From an uncultured Synergistales bacterium (GTDB lineage: Bacteria; Synergistota; Synergistia; Synergistales; Aminobacteriaceae): a stretch of DNA of 42,621 nt. The stretch covers positions 1 to 42,621 of the forward strand of contig CAJODZ010000027.1 in NCBI GenBank assembly GCA_905233645.1. Direction: 5' to 3'. How positions within the stretch are numbered: position 1 is the first letter of the stretch; each line of letters starts with the position of its first letter. Of this stretch, positions 1 to 9,754 are shown in pieces. The translations under genes and the position numbers were made by a program. The notes beneath the pieces are model-generated. The model ran no database searches and was not told where the DNA came from. It saw only the letters and a list, made by a program, of their open reading frames with translations.

Positions 1-1
1 T

Positions 2-232
2 GACATTACGTCAAAAGATGTTGCTAATGGTGCAGTTGAAGCCTATCTTGTAATCGCCGCTACGGCAGGGACGACAGAAGCCGACCTTGCTACAGTAACA
101 GTTTCAAAGGACAACTCAGTAAATCCTGGTAACGCTACAGGTCCTGGTTCAAGTTCAGGCGGTTGCTCAGCGGCTGGATTATCCTCACTCGCGCTTATAG
201 CGGTTGCAGCTTTGCTCACTAAAAAGAAGTAA
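2..232 (+). CDS. C-terminal end of a secreted/surface protein with a Synergist-CTERM-like sorting tail (5' end outside window)
   Basis: Open frame from window start: DITSKDVANGAVEAYLVIAATAGTTEADLATVTVSKDNSVNPGNATGPGSSSGGCSAAGLSSLALIAVAALLTKKK*; Ser/Gly linker, GGC, TM helix, KKK end. Confidence 0.8.
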   Translation, partial: DITSKDVANGAVEAYLVIAATAGTTEADLATVTVSKDNSVNPGNATGPGSSSGGCSAAGLSSLALIAVAALLTKKK

Positions 233-266
233 TCGTATAGCGTAGTTTAAATCGATACGAATTTTT

Positions 267-299
267 GCCCTTGCTGTTTAAATACGGTGAGGGCTTTTT
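267..299 (+). terminator. Rho-independent terminator-like hairpin
   Basis: GCCCT...AGGGC stem followed by a T run, 35 bp after the upstream stop. Confidence 0.6.
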
Positions 300-386
300 A
301 TTGCGTTGTTAAAAACTTTAACTTTAATCAAGAAAAAGAATGAGTATTATTGAATTTATGGAATGAACGAAATTTTTTAATGAAAA

Positions 387-608
387 TTATTTCAACAGTG
401 CAATTATTATTTGAGTTACACCGATTATAACAGCGACTATTATTCCGTATATAGTAAGTCTATCTGAATAACTTGTTTGTAAATCATCAATGCGTTTATT
501 AAGTCCGTCATAAACAATACACATCGCCTCATCTAGTGATTTGATTTCAGCTTTCAATTCTGCAATTTGGGCGTCGTGAAGTTCCTTGCTTATATATTTT
601 TCGTCCAT
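387..608 (-). CDS. Small coiled-coil + C-terminal TM protein (hypothetical; XhlA/holin-like architecture)
   Basis: 73 aa: N-terminal heptad-like charged region then YGIIVAVIIGVTQIIIALLK TM segment. Confidence 0.5.
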   Translation of the reverse strand: MDEKYISKELHDAQIAELKAEIKSLDEAMCIVYDGLNKRIDDLQTSYSDRLTIYGIIVAVIIGVTQIIIALLK

Positions 609-610
609 AT

Positions 611-751
611 TTAACCTGTAATAATTTTAGCAATCAGAGTTCCTATAATATACCCGGAAATTATTATTAAACTAGTTTTCAACATAGCTTTATTAAAATC
701 TTTACGGTCGTCATATTTTTTATCAAGCTCTAGCTTTTTATTTATGTTCAT
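611..751 (-). CDS. Small single-TM protein (hypothetical)
   Basis: MNINKKLELDKKYDDRKDFNKAMLKTSLIIISGYIIGTLIAKIITG*; ends 2 nt before the 608..387 start codon; not in the supplied ORF track. Confidence 0.45.
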   Translation of the reverse strand: MNINKKLELDKKYDDRKDFNKAMLKTSLIIISGYIIGTLIAKIITG

Positions 752-863
752 TTCGCGTTCCCTTTCGTTAATGTTTATTATTGCAAAAATTTTATCATAT
801 GAAAAATGTCTAAATTGTCGTTGTGATAAACTTTGAACTCAATAATAAAATACATAAGGAGAT

Positions 864-989
864 AAACTTTTAGACGCTTTTAGGATTTATCGAGAAAAAG
901 TTCGACCTGCTGTTAAAAATATGCTTAAAAACGCGGAAAAGATAGCAACTGGTGAGGCAAAATTTTATACATTTGATGAAGTTTTTTGA
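864..989 (+). pseudogene. Possible antitoxin remnant (no normal start codon for the full frame)
   Basis: Frame reads KLLDAFRIYREKVRPAVKNMLKNAEKIATGEAKFYTFDEVF*, with a C-terminus typical of small type II antitoxins; AAGGAG at 856-861 but no ATG/GTG/TTG in frame next to it; only in-frame ATG is at 921. Confidence 0.5.
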
Positions 990-1003
990 GAAGATTAAAT
1001 TAA

Positions 1004-1297
1004 ATGTTTGAAATTAGATTTTCTCCGTCAGCGTTCAAATTTTTTAAAAAACTCAAAGATAAAAAGCTAAAAGAATTATTTAAAAATGCAATAAATGAAA
1101 TTAGCAAAAATCCATATATCGGCGAACCTAAAAAAGGAGATTTGACAGGAATATACGGATATGACGTTTATTATCATGGAACTAATTACGAAATTGCATA
1201 TGTCATAAAAAGTTACGATGCTGAAAATATTGTAATTATTATTATGGCCGGCACGAGAAAGAATTTTTATAATCAGTTAAAAAATTATTGGTTGTAA
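1004..1297 (+). CDS. Type II toxin, RelE/ParE superfamily
   Basis: MFEIRFSPSAFKFFKKLKDKKLKELFKNAINEISKNPYIGEPKKGDLTGIYGYDV..YEIAYVI..IIIMAGTRKNFY: RelE/ParE fold-like pattern. Confidence 0.8.
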   Translation: MFEIRFSPSAFKFFKKLKDKKLKELFKNAINEISKNPYIGEPKKGDLTGIYGYDVYYHGTNYEIAYVIKSYDAENIVIIIMAGTRKNFYNQLKNYWL

Positions 1298-1341
1298 AAT
1301 TTTTAAAATAGCACATTAAATTACAAGGATAGATTAAAATT

Positions 1342-2811
1342 ATGAATTATTATTTATGTTTTGACGCTGGTACTCAAAGTATTAAAGTCGCTGTTTATGA
1401 CGTTGAAGGGAATAATTACGCAACAGCCGTAAATCCAACAAGCCTGTTTTATCCAGATAATGGCTGGGTCGAAATGGACGTTGAAGAATATTACAAACTG
1501 GCTCTTGACGGAATTAAATCTTGCGTCGAACAGCTCAAAGAGAAAAATTTAAACCCTAACGATATTAAAGCAATTTCCGGCGACGGAATTATTTGCGGTA
1601 TAGCTGGAGTTGATGAAAGCGGAAAAGCTATCACACCGTTCATAAATTATTTGGACTCCCGCACTAAAAGCGATGCTGAAAATTTATCACGGCTAAATTT
1701 AAATATTTGGGCTAACGAAACTGGTAACCCTGAACCGCTGTGCTTATTCCCTGCTTTGTTCGCTCGTTGGTTTTTAAAAAATTCTCCGGTCGCTAGAAAT
1801 ATTAAAAAATTCGTCCACAATGCACCGTATGTTTTAATGCGTCTCGGCGGTTTGAAAGCGGATAAAGCTTTTATCGACAAAGGTACTATGTCGGGTTGGG
1901 GGCTTGGTTATGATGTAGTTAAAAAGATTTGGTCGGAAGTGCAATTAAAAGCTCTCCACATCGATAAAAATTTCATGCCCGAAATTAAAAACGCTTGGGA
2001 TATTACAGGTTATCTAACTCGCGAAGCAGCAAATTACACCGGTTTAAAAGCAGGTATTCCAATTTGCGCAGGAGCTGGAGATACAATGCAGTCGTTATTA
2101 GCGTGCGGAGTTTTTGAAGCGGGTCATGCTGTCGATGTTGCCGGAACGTGTTCAATGTTTTGTATTTCGACCGATAAAATTATTCCAGGTTTGAGCAAAA
2201 AAGGTACGGGCTTAATTTTTAATTCCGGAACGCTCGAAGACACTTATTTTTATTGGGGCTTTGTAAGGACGGGCGGACTTGCTTTACGTTGGTTCAGAGA
2301 TAATATTTGCGGACGCGTCGGTGATGATGAATATTATAAATATCTAAGCGAAGGGGCTGAAAAAATTCCGGCTGGCGCAAACGGTGTTAGATTTTTGCCA
2401 TACTTGACAGGCGGTTTTCAAGGCTCTGAAAATTTAAAAGGTTCGTTTATAAACGTCGGGCTTGATACAAATCAATTCACTTTATGGCGCGCTGTACTCG
2501 AAGCTATTGCCGGTGAATATTCTGAAATTGCGGAACGCTGTAGAAATGCCGGAACACCCGTTGACAAAATTATTATCACCGAAGGCGGCTCAAAAGATAA
2601 TTTATGGAACCAAATTAAAGCCGACTTAATTCAAGCTGAAACCGTAACTTTACAAACGGGCGGAGCTTTGGCGGTCAATGCTTTAATCGGTGCGTATGCT
2701 ACTGGCGAAATTAAAGACTTGAAGGAAAAATTACACAGCGTTTTAACTCAAACAGCCTCTTTTAAACCTGGCGAACCTTTGAAATTAAATACTCCGAAAA
2801 TTATTTTTTAA
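1342..2811 (+). CDS. FGGY-family carbohydrate kinase (xylulokinase-like)
   Basis: CFDAGTQSIKVAVYD N-terminus, GAGDTMQSLLACGV, FLPYLTGG, TEGGSKDNLWNQIKADL motifs. Confidence 0.85.
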   Translation: MNYYLCFDAGTQSIKVAVYDVEGNNYATAVNPTSLFYPDNGWVEMDVEEYYKLALDGIKSCVEQLKEKNLNPNDIKAISGDGIICGIAGVDESGKAITPFINYLDSRTKSDAENLSRLNLNIWANETGNPEPLCLFPALFARWFLKNSPVARNIKKFVHNAPYVLMRLGGLKADKAFIDKGTMSGWGLGYDVVKKIWSEVQLKALHIDKNFMPEIKNAWDITGYLTREAANYTGLKAGIPICAGAGDTMQSLLACGVFEAGHAVDVAGTCSMFCISTDKIIPGLSKKGTGLIFNSGTLEDTYFYWGFVRTGGLALRWFRDNICGRVGDDEYYKYLSEGAEKIPAGANGVRFLPYLTGGFQGSENLKGSFINVGLDTNQFTLWRAVLEAIAGEYSEIAERCRNAGTPVDKIIITEGGSKDNLWNQIKADLIQAETVTLQTGGALAVNALIGAYATGEIKDLKEKLHSVLTQTASFKPGEPLKLNTPKIIF

Positions 2812-2829
2812 TATATAAATTTAAAAATC

Positions 2830-4554
2830 ATGAATAAATTTTTAGCAACAGCTCGCGGTGAAATACCTGCTGAATTAGTTATAAAGAATGCAAGAATAGC
2901 CAACGTATTTTCTCGTGAATATGAATTAGCTGATGTCGCCGTGTATCAAAATAAAATCGCCGGTGTCGGTCAAAATTATGACGGCGTAGAAATTTTTGAT
3001 GCTCAAGGCGCGGTCTTAATTCCTGGAATGATTGACGGCCATATTCATATTGAAGACACGTTTATGATACCTCCGGCATTTGCTGATACGGTCGCTCAAA
3101 TGGGAACAAGCGCAGTTATGGCTGACCCTCACGAAATTTCTAATGCACTCGGAATTGCTGGGCTTGAATATATGTTTAAGTCCGGTTTAAATTTGCCGAT
3201 AGATATTTTTTGGGGTGCGCCGTCGTGTGTTCCTGCTTCGGAATTTGAAACGCCTTTTGAAGAGTTGGACATGCTCTCAATCAAAAATATGTTCGATAAA
3301 AATTTATGTCAGCATTTGGGCGAAGTAATGAATTTCCCTGCTGTCATTAACGGCGACCCTGATGTATGGGGAAAAATTACAGCCGCCGGTAACGTTCCTT
3401 TAACAGGCCATGCGCCAAATGTTACCGGTAAAAATTTAAATGCGTATTTGAGTTCCGGTATCTCGTCCGACCATGAATGCAATGATTTAAATGAGGCTCG
3501 TGAAAAATTAAGTCGGGGCATGTGGATTATGATTAGAGAGGGCGCGTCGTTCCCTAACTTAAAAATTTTGTTGCCGCTGATTTTTGAAAACGAATTAAAC
3601 GCCGCTCGTTGCATGGTCGTTAGTGACGATATTACTGCAAGATATTTATTAGAAACCGGACACATGGACGCTAAAATGAGAATTATGATTGAGGCGGGGC
3701 TAAATCCTTTTACGGCGTTGCGAATGGTTACGTTAAGTCCGGCTGAATATTTCAGGTTATATGACAGAGGAGGCATTGCGCCTGGAAGATTGGCCGATTT
3801 TGCATTACTTGACAGCGACGAAATGAATGCAAGCTTTAAAATTAAACACGTCTGGAAAAATGGCCGCAAAGTTATTAAAAATTCAAATTTATTTACAAAC
3901 GTTTTGAACGAAATTCCAGACTTGGCCTCTGATATAAAAATTACCCGTATCCCAACAGAAGAGCAAATTAAAATAAAAAGTTCCGGCGATTTTATAAATG
4001 TCATAGGCGTAACAGAAGGCACTGTCTTAACAAAAATGTTAACGCTTAAAATCAATCGCGATAAAAACGGTTATATTGCTCCTGATTTAGAAAATGACAT
4101 CGCAAAAATCGTAGTGCTTGAACGTCATCGTAACACAGGAAATTTTAGCGTCGGCTTCGTTAAAGGCTTAGGCATTAAAAAAGGCGCGGTCGGTTCATCG
4201 GTTGCACATGACGCTCATAATTTTGTAGTGGCTGGTGCTGATGATAAATCTATTATTACGGCATTAAATAAACTTGCTGAAATGGGCGGCGGGCTTGTTG
4301 TTACGGAGGGTGAAAATTTAATTTCGTCGTTCCCGTTACAAATAGGAGGTCTGATGCGTTTTGCAAGTCCTGAAAAAATTTCGAGCGATTTAATCTTACT
4401 TGAAAATTGCGCCGCTGATATTGGAATAAAAATTAAGCATCCGTTTATGGTTTTGTCATTTTTATGTTTATCCGTAATCCCCGAATTAAGAATTACTGAC
4501 AAAGGATATATTGATATTTCGCGCGGAGGTTTACAAAATTTAACAGCGCGATAA
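2830..4554 (+). CDS. ade: Adenine deaminase
   Basis: AVLIPGMIDGHIHIEDTFMIPPAFA, VMADPHEISNALG, SDHECN, PGRLADFALLD, VGSSVAHDAHNFVVAG: adenine deaminase signatures. Confidence 0.93.
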   Translation: MNKFLATARGEIPAELVIKNARIANVFSREYELADVAVYQNKIAGVGQNYDGVEIFDAQGAVLIPGMIDGHIHIEDTFMIPPAFADTVAQMGTSAVMADPHEISNALGIAGLEYMFKSGLNLPIDIFWGAPSCVPASEFETPFEELDMLSIKNMFDKNLCQHLGEVMNFPAVINGDPDVWGKITAAGNVPLTGHAPNVTGKNLNAYLSSGISSDHECNDLNEAREKLSRGMWIMIREGASFPNLKILLPLIFENELNAARCMVVSDDITARYLLETGHMDAKMRIMIEAGLNPFTALRMVTLSPAEYFRLYDRGGIAPGRLADFALLDSDEMNASFKIKHVWKNGRKVIKNSNLFTNVLNEIPDLASDIKITRIPTEEQIKIKSSGDFINVIGVTEGTVLTKMLTLKINRDKNGYIAPDLENDIAKIVVLERHRNTGNFSVGFVKGLGIKKGAVGSSVAHDAHNFVVAGADDKSIITALNKLAEMGGGLVVTEGENLISSFPLQIGGLMRFASPEKISSDLILLENCAADIGIKIKHPFMVLSFLCLSVIPELRITDKGYIDISRGGLQNLTAR

Positions 4555-4580
4555 TTTTTAATAGAGATTTTTAAAATAAG

Positions 4581-4618
4581 TCCGTCTGAAAATTTTATGG
4601 TATCAGGCGGATTTTTTT
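4581..4618 (+). terminator. Terminator-like hairpin
   Basis: TCCGTCTGA...TCAGGCGGA stem (one G-U) followed by 7 T. Confidence 0.7.
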
Positions 4619-4675
4619 GTGTTGTGAGATAATAACGGCTCACTCTTTTTATTTTAACAGGAGGTAAATTTTTTA

Positions 4676-6028
4676 ATGTTTAACATGAAAGAACGCGGCA
4701 GTAATTTTATAACCGAAGTTCTCGCAGGTATCACAACTTTTATGACGATGAGCTATATTATTTTTGCCAATCCTGGAATTTTAAGCAATGCCGGAATGGA
4801 TTTTGACGCTCTTGTTGTCGTAACATGTATATCGGCGGCGTTAGGTACGTTTTTAATGGCGATTTTTGCTAATTTGCCTGTTGCACTTGCGCCTGGTGTC
4901 GGACTTAATGCTTATTTTGCGTTTACGGTCTGTTTAGGAATGCAAGTCTCATGGAAAGTCGCATTAGCCGCAGTTTTTATCGAAGGTGTAATTTTTATCT
5001 TACTCACTTTAACAAATATCCGCACGCTCGTAATTAACTCGATACCAAAAAGTTTAAAGCTTGGAATTTCTGCCGGTATAGGATTTTTTATAGCGTTTAT
5101 CGGTTTGCAAAGCGCAGGCTTAATCGTAAACAGCGACGCGACACTCGTACAGCTTGGTGTTATTAAATTAGGAAGTGTAGCAGCTACGCACGATGTGAAC
5201 ACGCCTGTTGCATTCACGTTAATTAAAGACAACTTACCCGTTTTATTAGCCTTAGGCGGATTTTTAATCATGGCAATTCTCACGGCGTTAAAATTTCAAG
5301 GTGCTTTGTTATTTGGAATTATTGCCGTTACTGCCGCTGGAGTTGGTTTAGGCATGGTAACGCTCCCGACAGAATTTGTATCAATGCCGCCGTCAATTAA
5401 GCCGTTATTTTTGCAGTTAGACTTCTCGTTAATTAAATCGCTTGATTTCTGGATTGTCGTGTTTACGTTCTTCTTTGTTGACTTCTTTGACACAATCGGA
5501 ACGTTAATCGGTGTCGCAAGCAGAGGCAATTTAATCGATGAAAACGGTAATATCCCTTCAGCAAAAGGCGCGTTAATGGCTGATGCAGTTGCAACAGTTG
5601 CCGGAGCAGTTTTAGGAACGTCAACAGTAACATCATACGTTGAAAGTTCAAGCGGAATAGCTCAGGGCGGACGTACTGGTTTAGCGTCAATCGTAACAGG
5701 CTTATTATTTGTCGGAGCAATATTTTTCACGCCGCTTGTAAAAATCGTACCGTCATATGCGACCGCACCGGCTTTAATGCTTGTAGGCGTATATATGATG
5801 ATGGGGTTAAAAGACGTAAATTACGATGACTGGACAGAGTTAATACCGGCGTTCTTAGGATTTGTAATGATGCCGTTGAGCTACAGCATTGCGACGGGAA
5901 TTGAATTTGCTATCGTTGGTTATGTCGTTATTAAATTATTCTCAGGCAGATTTAAAGACTTGAACGTATTGCTTTTTATACTTGCGTTAATTTTCATGGC
6001 GAAAGAATTATTAACGATTGTCATGTAA
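4676..6028 (+). CDS. NCS2-family purine permease
   Basis: FMTMSYIIFANPGILS, APGVGLNAYFAFTVC, FVDFFDTIGTLIGVA, GTSTVTSYVESSSGIAQGGRTGLAS motifs; downstream of adenine deaminase. Confidence 0.92.
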   Translation: MFNMKERGSNFITEVLAGITTFMTMSYIIFANPGILSNAGMDFDALVVVTCISAALGTFLMAIFANLPVALAPGVGLNAYFAFTVCLGMQVSWKVALAAVFIEGVIFILLTLTNIRTLVINSIPKSLKLGISAGIGFFIAFIGLQSAGLIVNSDATLVQLGVIKLGSVAATHDVNTPVAFTLIKDNLPVLLALGGFLIMAILTALKFQGALLFGIIAVTAAGVGLGMVTLPTEFVSMPPSIKPLFLQLDFSLIKSLDFWIVVFTFFFVDFFDTIGTLIGVASRGNLIDENGNIPSAKGALMADAVATVAGAVLGTSTVTSYVESSSGIAQGGRTGLASIVTGLLFVGAIFFTPLVKIVPSYATAPALMLVGVYMMMGLKDVNYDDWTELIPAFLGFVMMPLSYSIATGIEFAIVGYVVIKLFSGRFKDLNVLLFILALIFMAKELLTIVM

Positions 6029-6102
6029 AAATAATCAGCGAATTTTTTAAAAGGCTCTCGAAAAAAATCGGGGGTCTTTTTTTATTGCACAAAACTTTTT
6101 AA

Positions 6103-6220
6103 CACGCCTCAAAAAATTTAACACTTTGTTTGAAAATCGATATGCTGAAAAATTTTGCGGCTGTTAAATTTTTAAAAGATTTTTTGTAGTGGTAAACGTA
6201 GTTGCAAAAAATAACAGCCC
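6103..6220 (+). repeat. 118-bp dispersed intergenic repeat, copy 1
   Basis: Matches 18821-18938 with 4 mismatches by eye over 118 bp: ACGCCTYAAAAAATTTAACACTTTGTTT...GTAGTGGTAAACGTAGTTGCAAAAAATAACAGCCC. Confidence 0.95.
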
Positions 6221-6320
6221 TCCAAATTTTAAAGGACTGTTTTAAACATGACTATTATACAAAAAAGAACGAGACTTGCGCCCCGTTCAAAATATTATTT
6301 AGAAGATGTCTCTCGAAAAA

Positions 6321-7031
6321 TTATTCTACAGGAAAATCAAAATATGTGTTAGGGTACGGCTCGTCTTTTAATGTAAAATGCCACCACTCACCCTCAAGCG
6401 GTTTAAAGCCATTTGCAATCATCGTTTCGCGTAAAATCATTCGATTATTATGCTGCTCGGGCGTAACATCTTTAAAAAACGGATCTGAACGACTGCCAAA
6501 ATAATCAAACGTTCCGCCCATGTCTAATTCTTTGCCCGTTGACATATCGAATAACGTTAAATCAACTGTGCTTCCGCGTGAATGACCTGAACGGCGAGCT
6601 ACGTAACCTCTATCAAAAATCGTCGGCTTATCGTTAATTTCGGGATAAAAATATTTTTGCATTTTCATGTCATCATTTTCGCCCCAACGCATAAAATGAT
6701 TTACGGCTGTCTGCGGTCTGTAAGCGTCATAAATTTTTAAACGATAACCCTTTTTAATAAATTCATCGCTTGCGGCTTTTAATGCTTTTGCGGCCTCTTT
6801 AGTCATGAGCGCGACAGGAGCTTTATAACCGTCAATACGTTCGCCCGTGAAATTGTAAGTCGTGTAATATCTAATCTCTAAAATTAAATCAGGAATATAT
6901 TCGCCTAAATTTACAAAGCCTGAAGCATCGAGCGGGTCGACTTTTGCATTAACTTTTTCGTTTTCAGCAGCGTTAGCAAAATTCGCAGCTACTAAAAATA
7001 ATGCAATGCACATAAGAAATCTTTTCAACAT
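6321..7031 (-). CDS. D-alanyl-D-alanine dipeptidase (VanX/DdpX, M15D), secreted
   Basis: Signal peptide; LKIYDAYRPQTAVNHFMRW, SGHSRGSTVDLTLFD, EGEWWHFTL zinc-peptidase motifs. Confidence 0.9.
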   Translation of the reverse strand: MLKRFLMCIALFLVAANFANAAENEKVNAKVDPLDASGFVNLGEYIPDLILEIRYYTTYNFTGERIDGYKAPVALMTKEAAKALKAASDEFIKKGYRLKIYDAYRPQTAVNHFMRWGENDDMKMQKYFYPEINDKPTIFDRGYVARRSGHSRGSTVDLTLFDMSTGKELDMGGTFDYFGSRSDPFFKDVTPEQHNNRMILRETMIANGFKPLEGEWWHFTLKDEPYPNTYFDFPVE

Positions 7032-7050
7032 AGTGTTTTAATACCTCCAA

Positions 7051-8689
7051 TTATTTAATTATAATCCTATTTTCAGGAGTGTTATATTTTTCGGGGACAA
7101 CTTGCAATTTTTTAAGATAATGTGAAATAGCTTCAGCATATAACATGTAAGCGTCTTCGATTACTTTTGAGTTATTAAATCTATAACCGTCTCCGCCAGC
7201 TCTTAAAGTGTAATCAGTGCCGGCGACTTTATAAATTTTTTCGGGGTCTAATTTTTCACCGTTCACAAAAACATCATAAACACGGCGTTCACCTTTGACA
7301 CCTAAAAATTCACCATGCTCACCAAAAATTACAGAAGTCGGGATGCTCGTATTAACTTTATAAGTCAAACCGGCCGTATGTAAAAATGCTCCGCTCTTTA
7401 CAGGTAAAAGCTTTGCTCCGAATTCTAACGCGTCTAAAATCGTTTGACCCGGCATTTCGATTATGCACATTAAATTAGAAAACGGTGCTACGTCTAAAAC
7501 ATCTCCAAAATTTATTTCACCGGCCTTAATATTTGCTCTGATACCACCGCCGTTACATATAGCGATATCGGCTTTGCCTGTTGGGGTTTCAGCAGCTGAA
7601 TTTAAAAATGCGTCTGTGATTAAATTGCATAAGCCAGTTTCAGCATTGCGTATAAGCCAATTATTTTGGTCATCTGTCGCACGTAAATCAAAACTAACGT
7701 AAGCAATTTTATTTTTCAACGTCTCTTCGTAACGCGCTTTTAATTCGTTTATAAAATTCGTAACATGCTCGTTGCGTCCTGAAATTTCATTTTTTGATAA
7801 TAATTGCGTTGTTAATTTGCCTTTGGTATTTATTACAAGCTTGCCCAAATAAATTAACTTCGTGCCTGTTTGAGTGATTATTACTTCTTGGCCGTCTAAA
7901 TTTTTAAGTTTTAAAGCCGGTGTAACTTCGTGTGAATGAGCGTCGATAACAGCATTTATTCCGCGTGTGTTCTCAGCAATAAACGGCGCACCCCACTCTT
8001 TAATTAAGCCGTCTTTATTTTCACCAAGATGAGCAACAAGAATTACATAATCAGCACCGTTACGTCTTGCTTCATCAACAGCATTTTGAACAGCCTGTAC
8101 TAATCTTTCACCTTTAACATCGCCGCACAAATCGTATATAAAATTTCCTTCGTCGTCCATAAAACTTGACGGCTTTGAGGCAAACAAATACGCTTGACGG
8201 TGTTGTAACCCCTACGAACGCGATTTTTGTATCACCGTAATTTAAAATCTTATACGCCGGCAAAATCGGTTTACCTGTTTTTAAATCGATTAAGTTACAA
8301 GCTAAATAGCCGCATTTTAAATTCTTAATATAATTTTCAAACACAGCCCAGCCGCTATCAAATTCATGATTTCCGGGTATAGCGATATCGTAACCGGTCT
8401 CGTTCATGATTTGAATTAAGTAGCGTCCGTTTGAAATTACACCAATTACACCGCCTGAAGTATGGTCGCCAGCGTCAACGAGTGTTACATAGGGCGTGAG
8501 CTTTTTCATCTCGTCAACATAGAATTTAACGCCAGCGTAACCGATACTTTCATCAACGGCGCAATGAACGTCATTCGTATATAAAATTACGATGTCATTA
8601 TCGGGTAAATTATTCGCAAAAACGTTCACGCTAAATAAAAACACGAATGCTAAAATCAAAAACAACTTCTTACAAAACCTAATACTCAA
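7051..8689 (-). pseudogene. 5'-nucleotidase/UDP-sugar hydrolase-type metallophosphatase, frameshifted
   Basis: N-terminal ORF 8689..8114 (DIVILYTNDVHCAVDE, PGNHEFDSGW) and C-terminal ORF 8187..7051 (DLCGDV..VILVAHLGE, ICNGGGIRANI) join as GVTTPSSVF|ASKPSSFMDDEGNF if one copy of a TTTG duplication at 8181-8188 is removed. Confidence 0.85.
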
Positions 8690-8757
8690 AATAAAATACT
8701 CCTTCTTAAAAATTTTGGTGCGCGTAAAATATAATTATTTTAACCCAAATTTATTTA

Positions 8758-9693
8758 ATGCTATTTAACGGAGATGTTTATATTTTGGAAAAAGATTTTG
8801 AAAAATACTTGAACGAATTAAAAAAACGCGCTGAAAAAATGTTAATGAGTTTTATGCCGGAAGCTGAAGGTTTTCAAAAGACTTTAATTGAGGCCATGAA
8901 TTATAGTTTATTAGCAGGCGGCAAACGTATAAGACCAGTTTTAATGCTTGAGACCTGGAAAATTTTTAACGGCCAAGACGAGAATTTAATAGCACCATTC
9001 GTCGCAGCTATTGAAATGCTTCACACATTCTCACTTGTCCATGATGATTTACCGGCGATGGATAATGATTTATACAGACGAGGCCGAAAAACTACACATG
9101 CTGTTTACGGAGCAGGAATGGCTACACTTGCAGGGGACGGGCTTTTAAATTTAGCATTTGAGACGGCGTTACAAGCTTCAGGCAAAAATCACGACGATAA
9201 AGTAATCGAAGCATTAAAAATACTTGCGCTTAAAGCTGGTATTTATGGCATGGCCGGTGGACAATGTGCTGATATCGAAAGTGAGAATTTAAGCAGCGTT
9301 TCAGATGAGTTAATTGATTTTGTAAACGAGCATAAAACAGCGTGCATGATTGAAAGCAGTTTAATGATTGGCGGAATTTTAGCAGGCGCAAATAAAAATG
9401 ATATCGCTAAACTTGAAACCGCCGGAAGTTATTTAGGGATAGCTTTTCAAATTCGAGATGACATTTTAAACAAGACAGGCTCAGAAAAAGAACTCGGCAA
9501 ACCTGTCGGCAGTGATGAGAACAAAGGCAAAAATAATTATGTTCATGTTCACGGCTTAGAGGACGCTCAAAAGAAGGTTTTAGAGTTGTCGCAGAAAGCA
9601 ATAGAAATTTTTAACGAGCTTTATCAAAATCACGGCATTGAATACGCTTTTTTAGCTGAGCTTACAAGAATAATGACCAAACGCAATAAATAA
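8758..9693 (+). CDS. ispA: Polyprenyl (farnesyl/geranyl) diphosphate synthase
   Basis: GGKRIRPVL, LVHDDLPAMDND, FQIRDDILN Asp-rich motifs. Confidence 0.9.
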   Translation: MLFNGDVYILEKDFEKYLNELKKRAEKMLMSFMPEAEGFQKTLIEAMNYSLLAGGKRIRPVLMLETWKIFNGQDENLIAPFVAAIEMLHTFSLVHDDLPAMDNDLYRRGRKTTHAVYGAGMATLAGDGLLNLAFETALQASGKNHDDKVIEALKILALKAGIYGMAGGQCADIESENLSSVSDELIDFVNEHKTACMIESSLMIGGILAGANKNDIAKLETAGSYLGIAFQIRDDILNKTGSEKELGKPVGSDENKGKNNYVHVHGLEDAQKKVLELSQKAIEIFNELYQNHGIEYAFLAELTRIMTKRNK

Positions 9694-9701
9694 TTAAAAA
9701 A

Positions 9702-9736
9702 ACTCACCATGCCTTTTACAACACGGTGAGTGATTT
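9702..9736. terminator. Bidirectional terminator between convergent genes
   Basis: ACTCACC...GGTGAGT stem flanked by A run and T-rich sequence. Confidence 0.75.
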
Positions 9737-9754
9737 TCAAATCGCAATATAAAT

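Noticed and set aside
3309-4055. 248-aa minus-strand ORF inside adenine deaminase
   Set aside because: Fully antisense to a clear adenine deaminase; low-complexity shadow ORF.
4555-4675. Purine riboswitch upstream of the NCS2 permease
   Set aside because: Only a simple terminator hairpin and Shine-Dalgarno are seen; no purine-aptamer core recognised.
6202-6504. 100-aa plus-strand ORF
   Set aside because: Overlaps repeat copy 1 and is antisense to the VanX-like gene.
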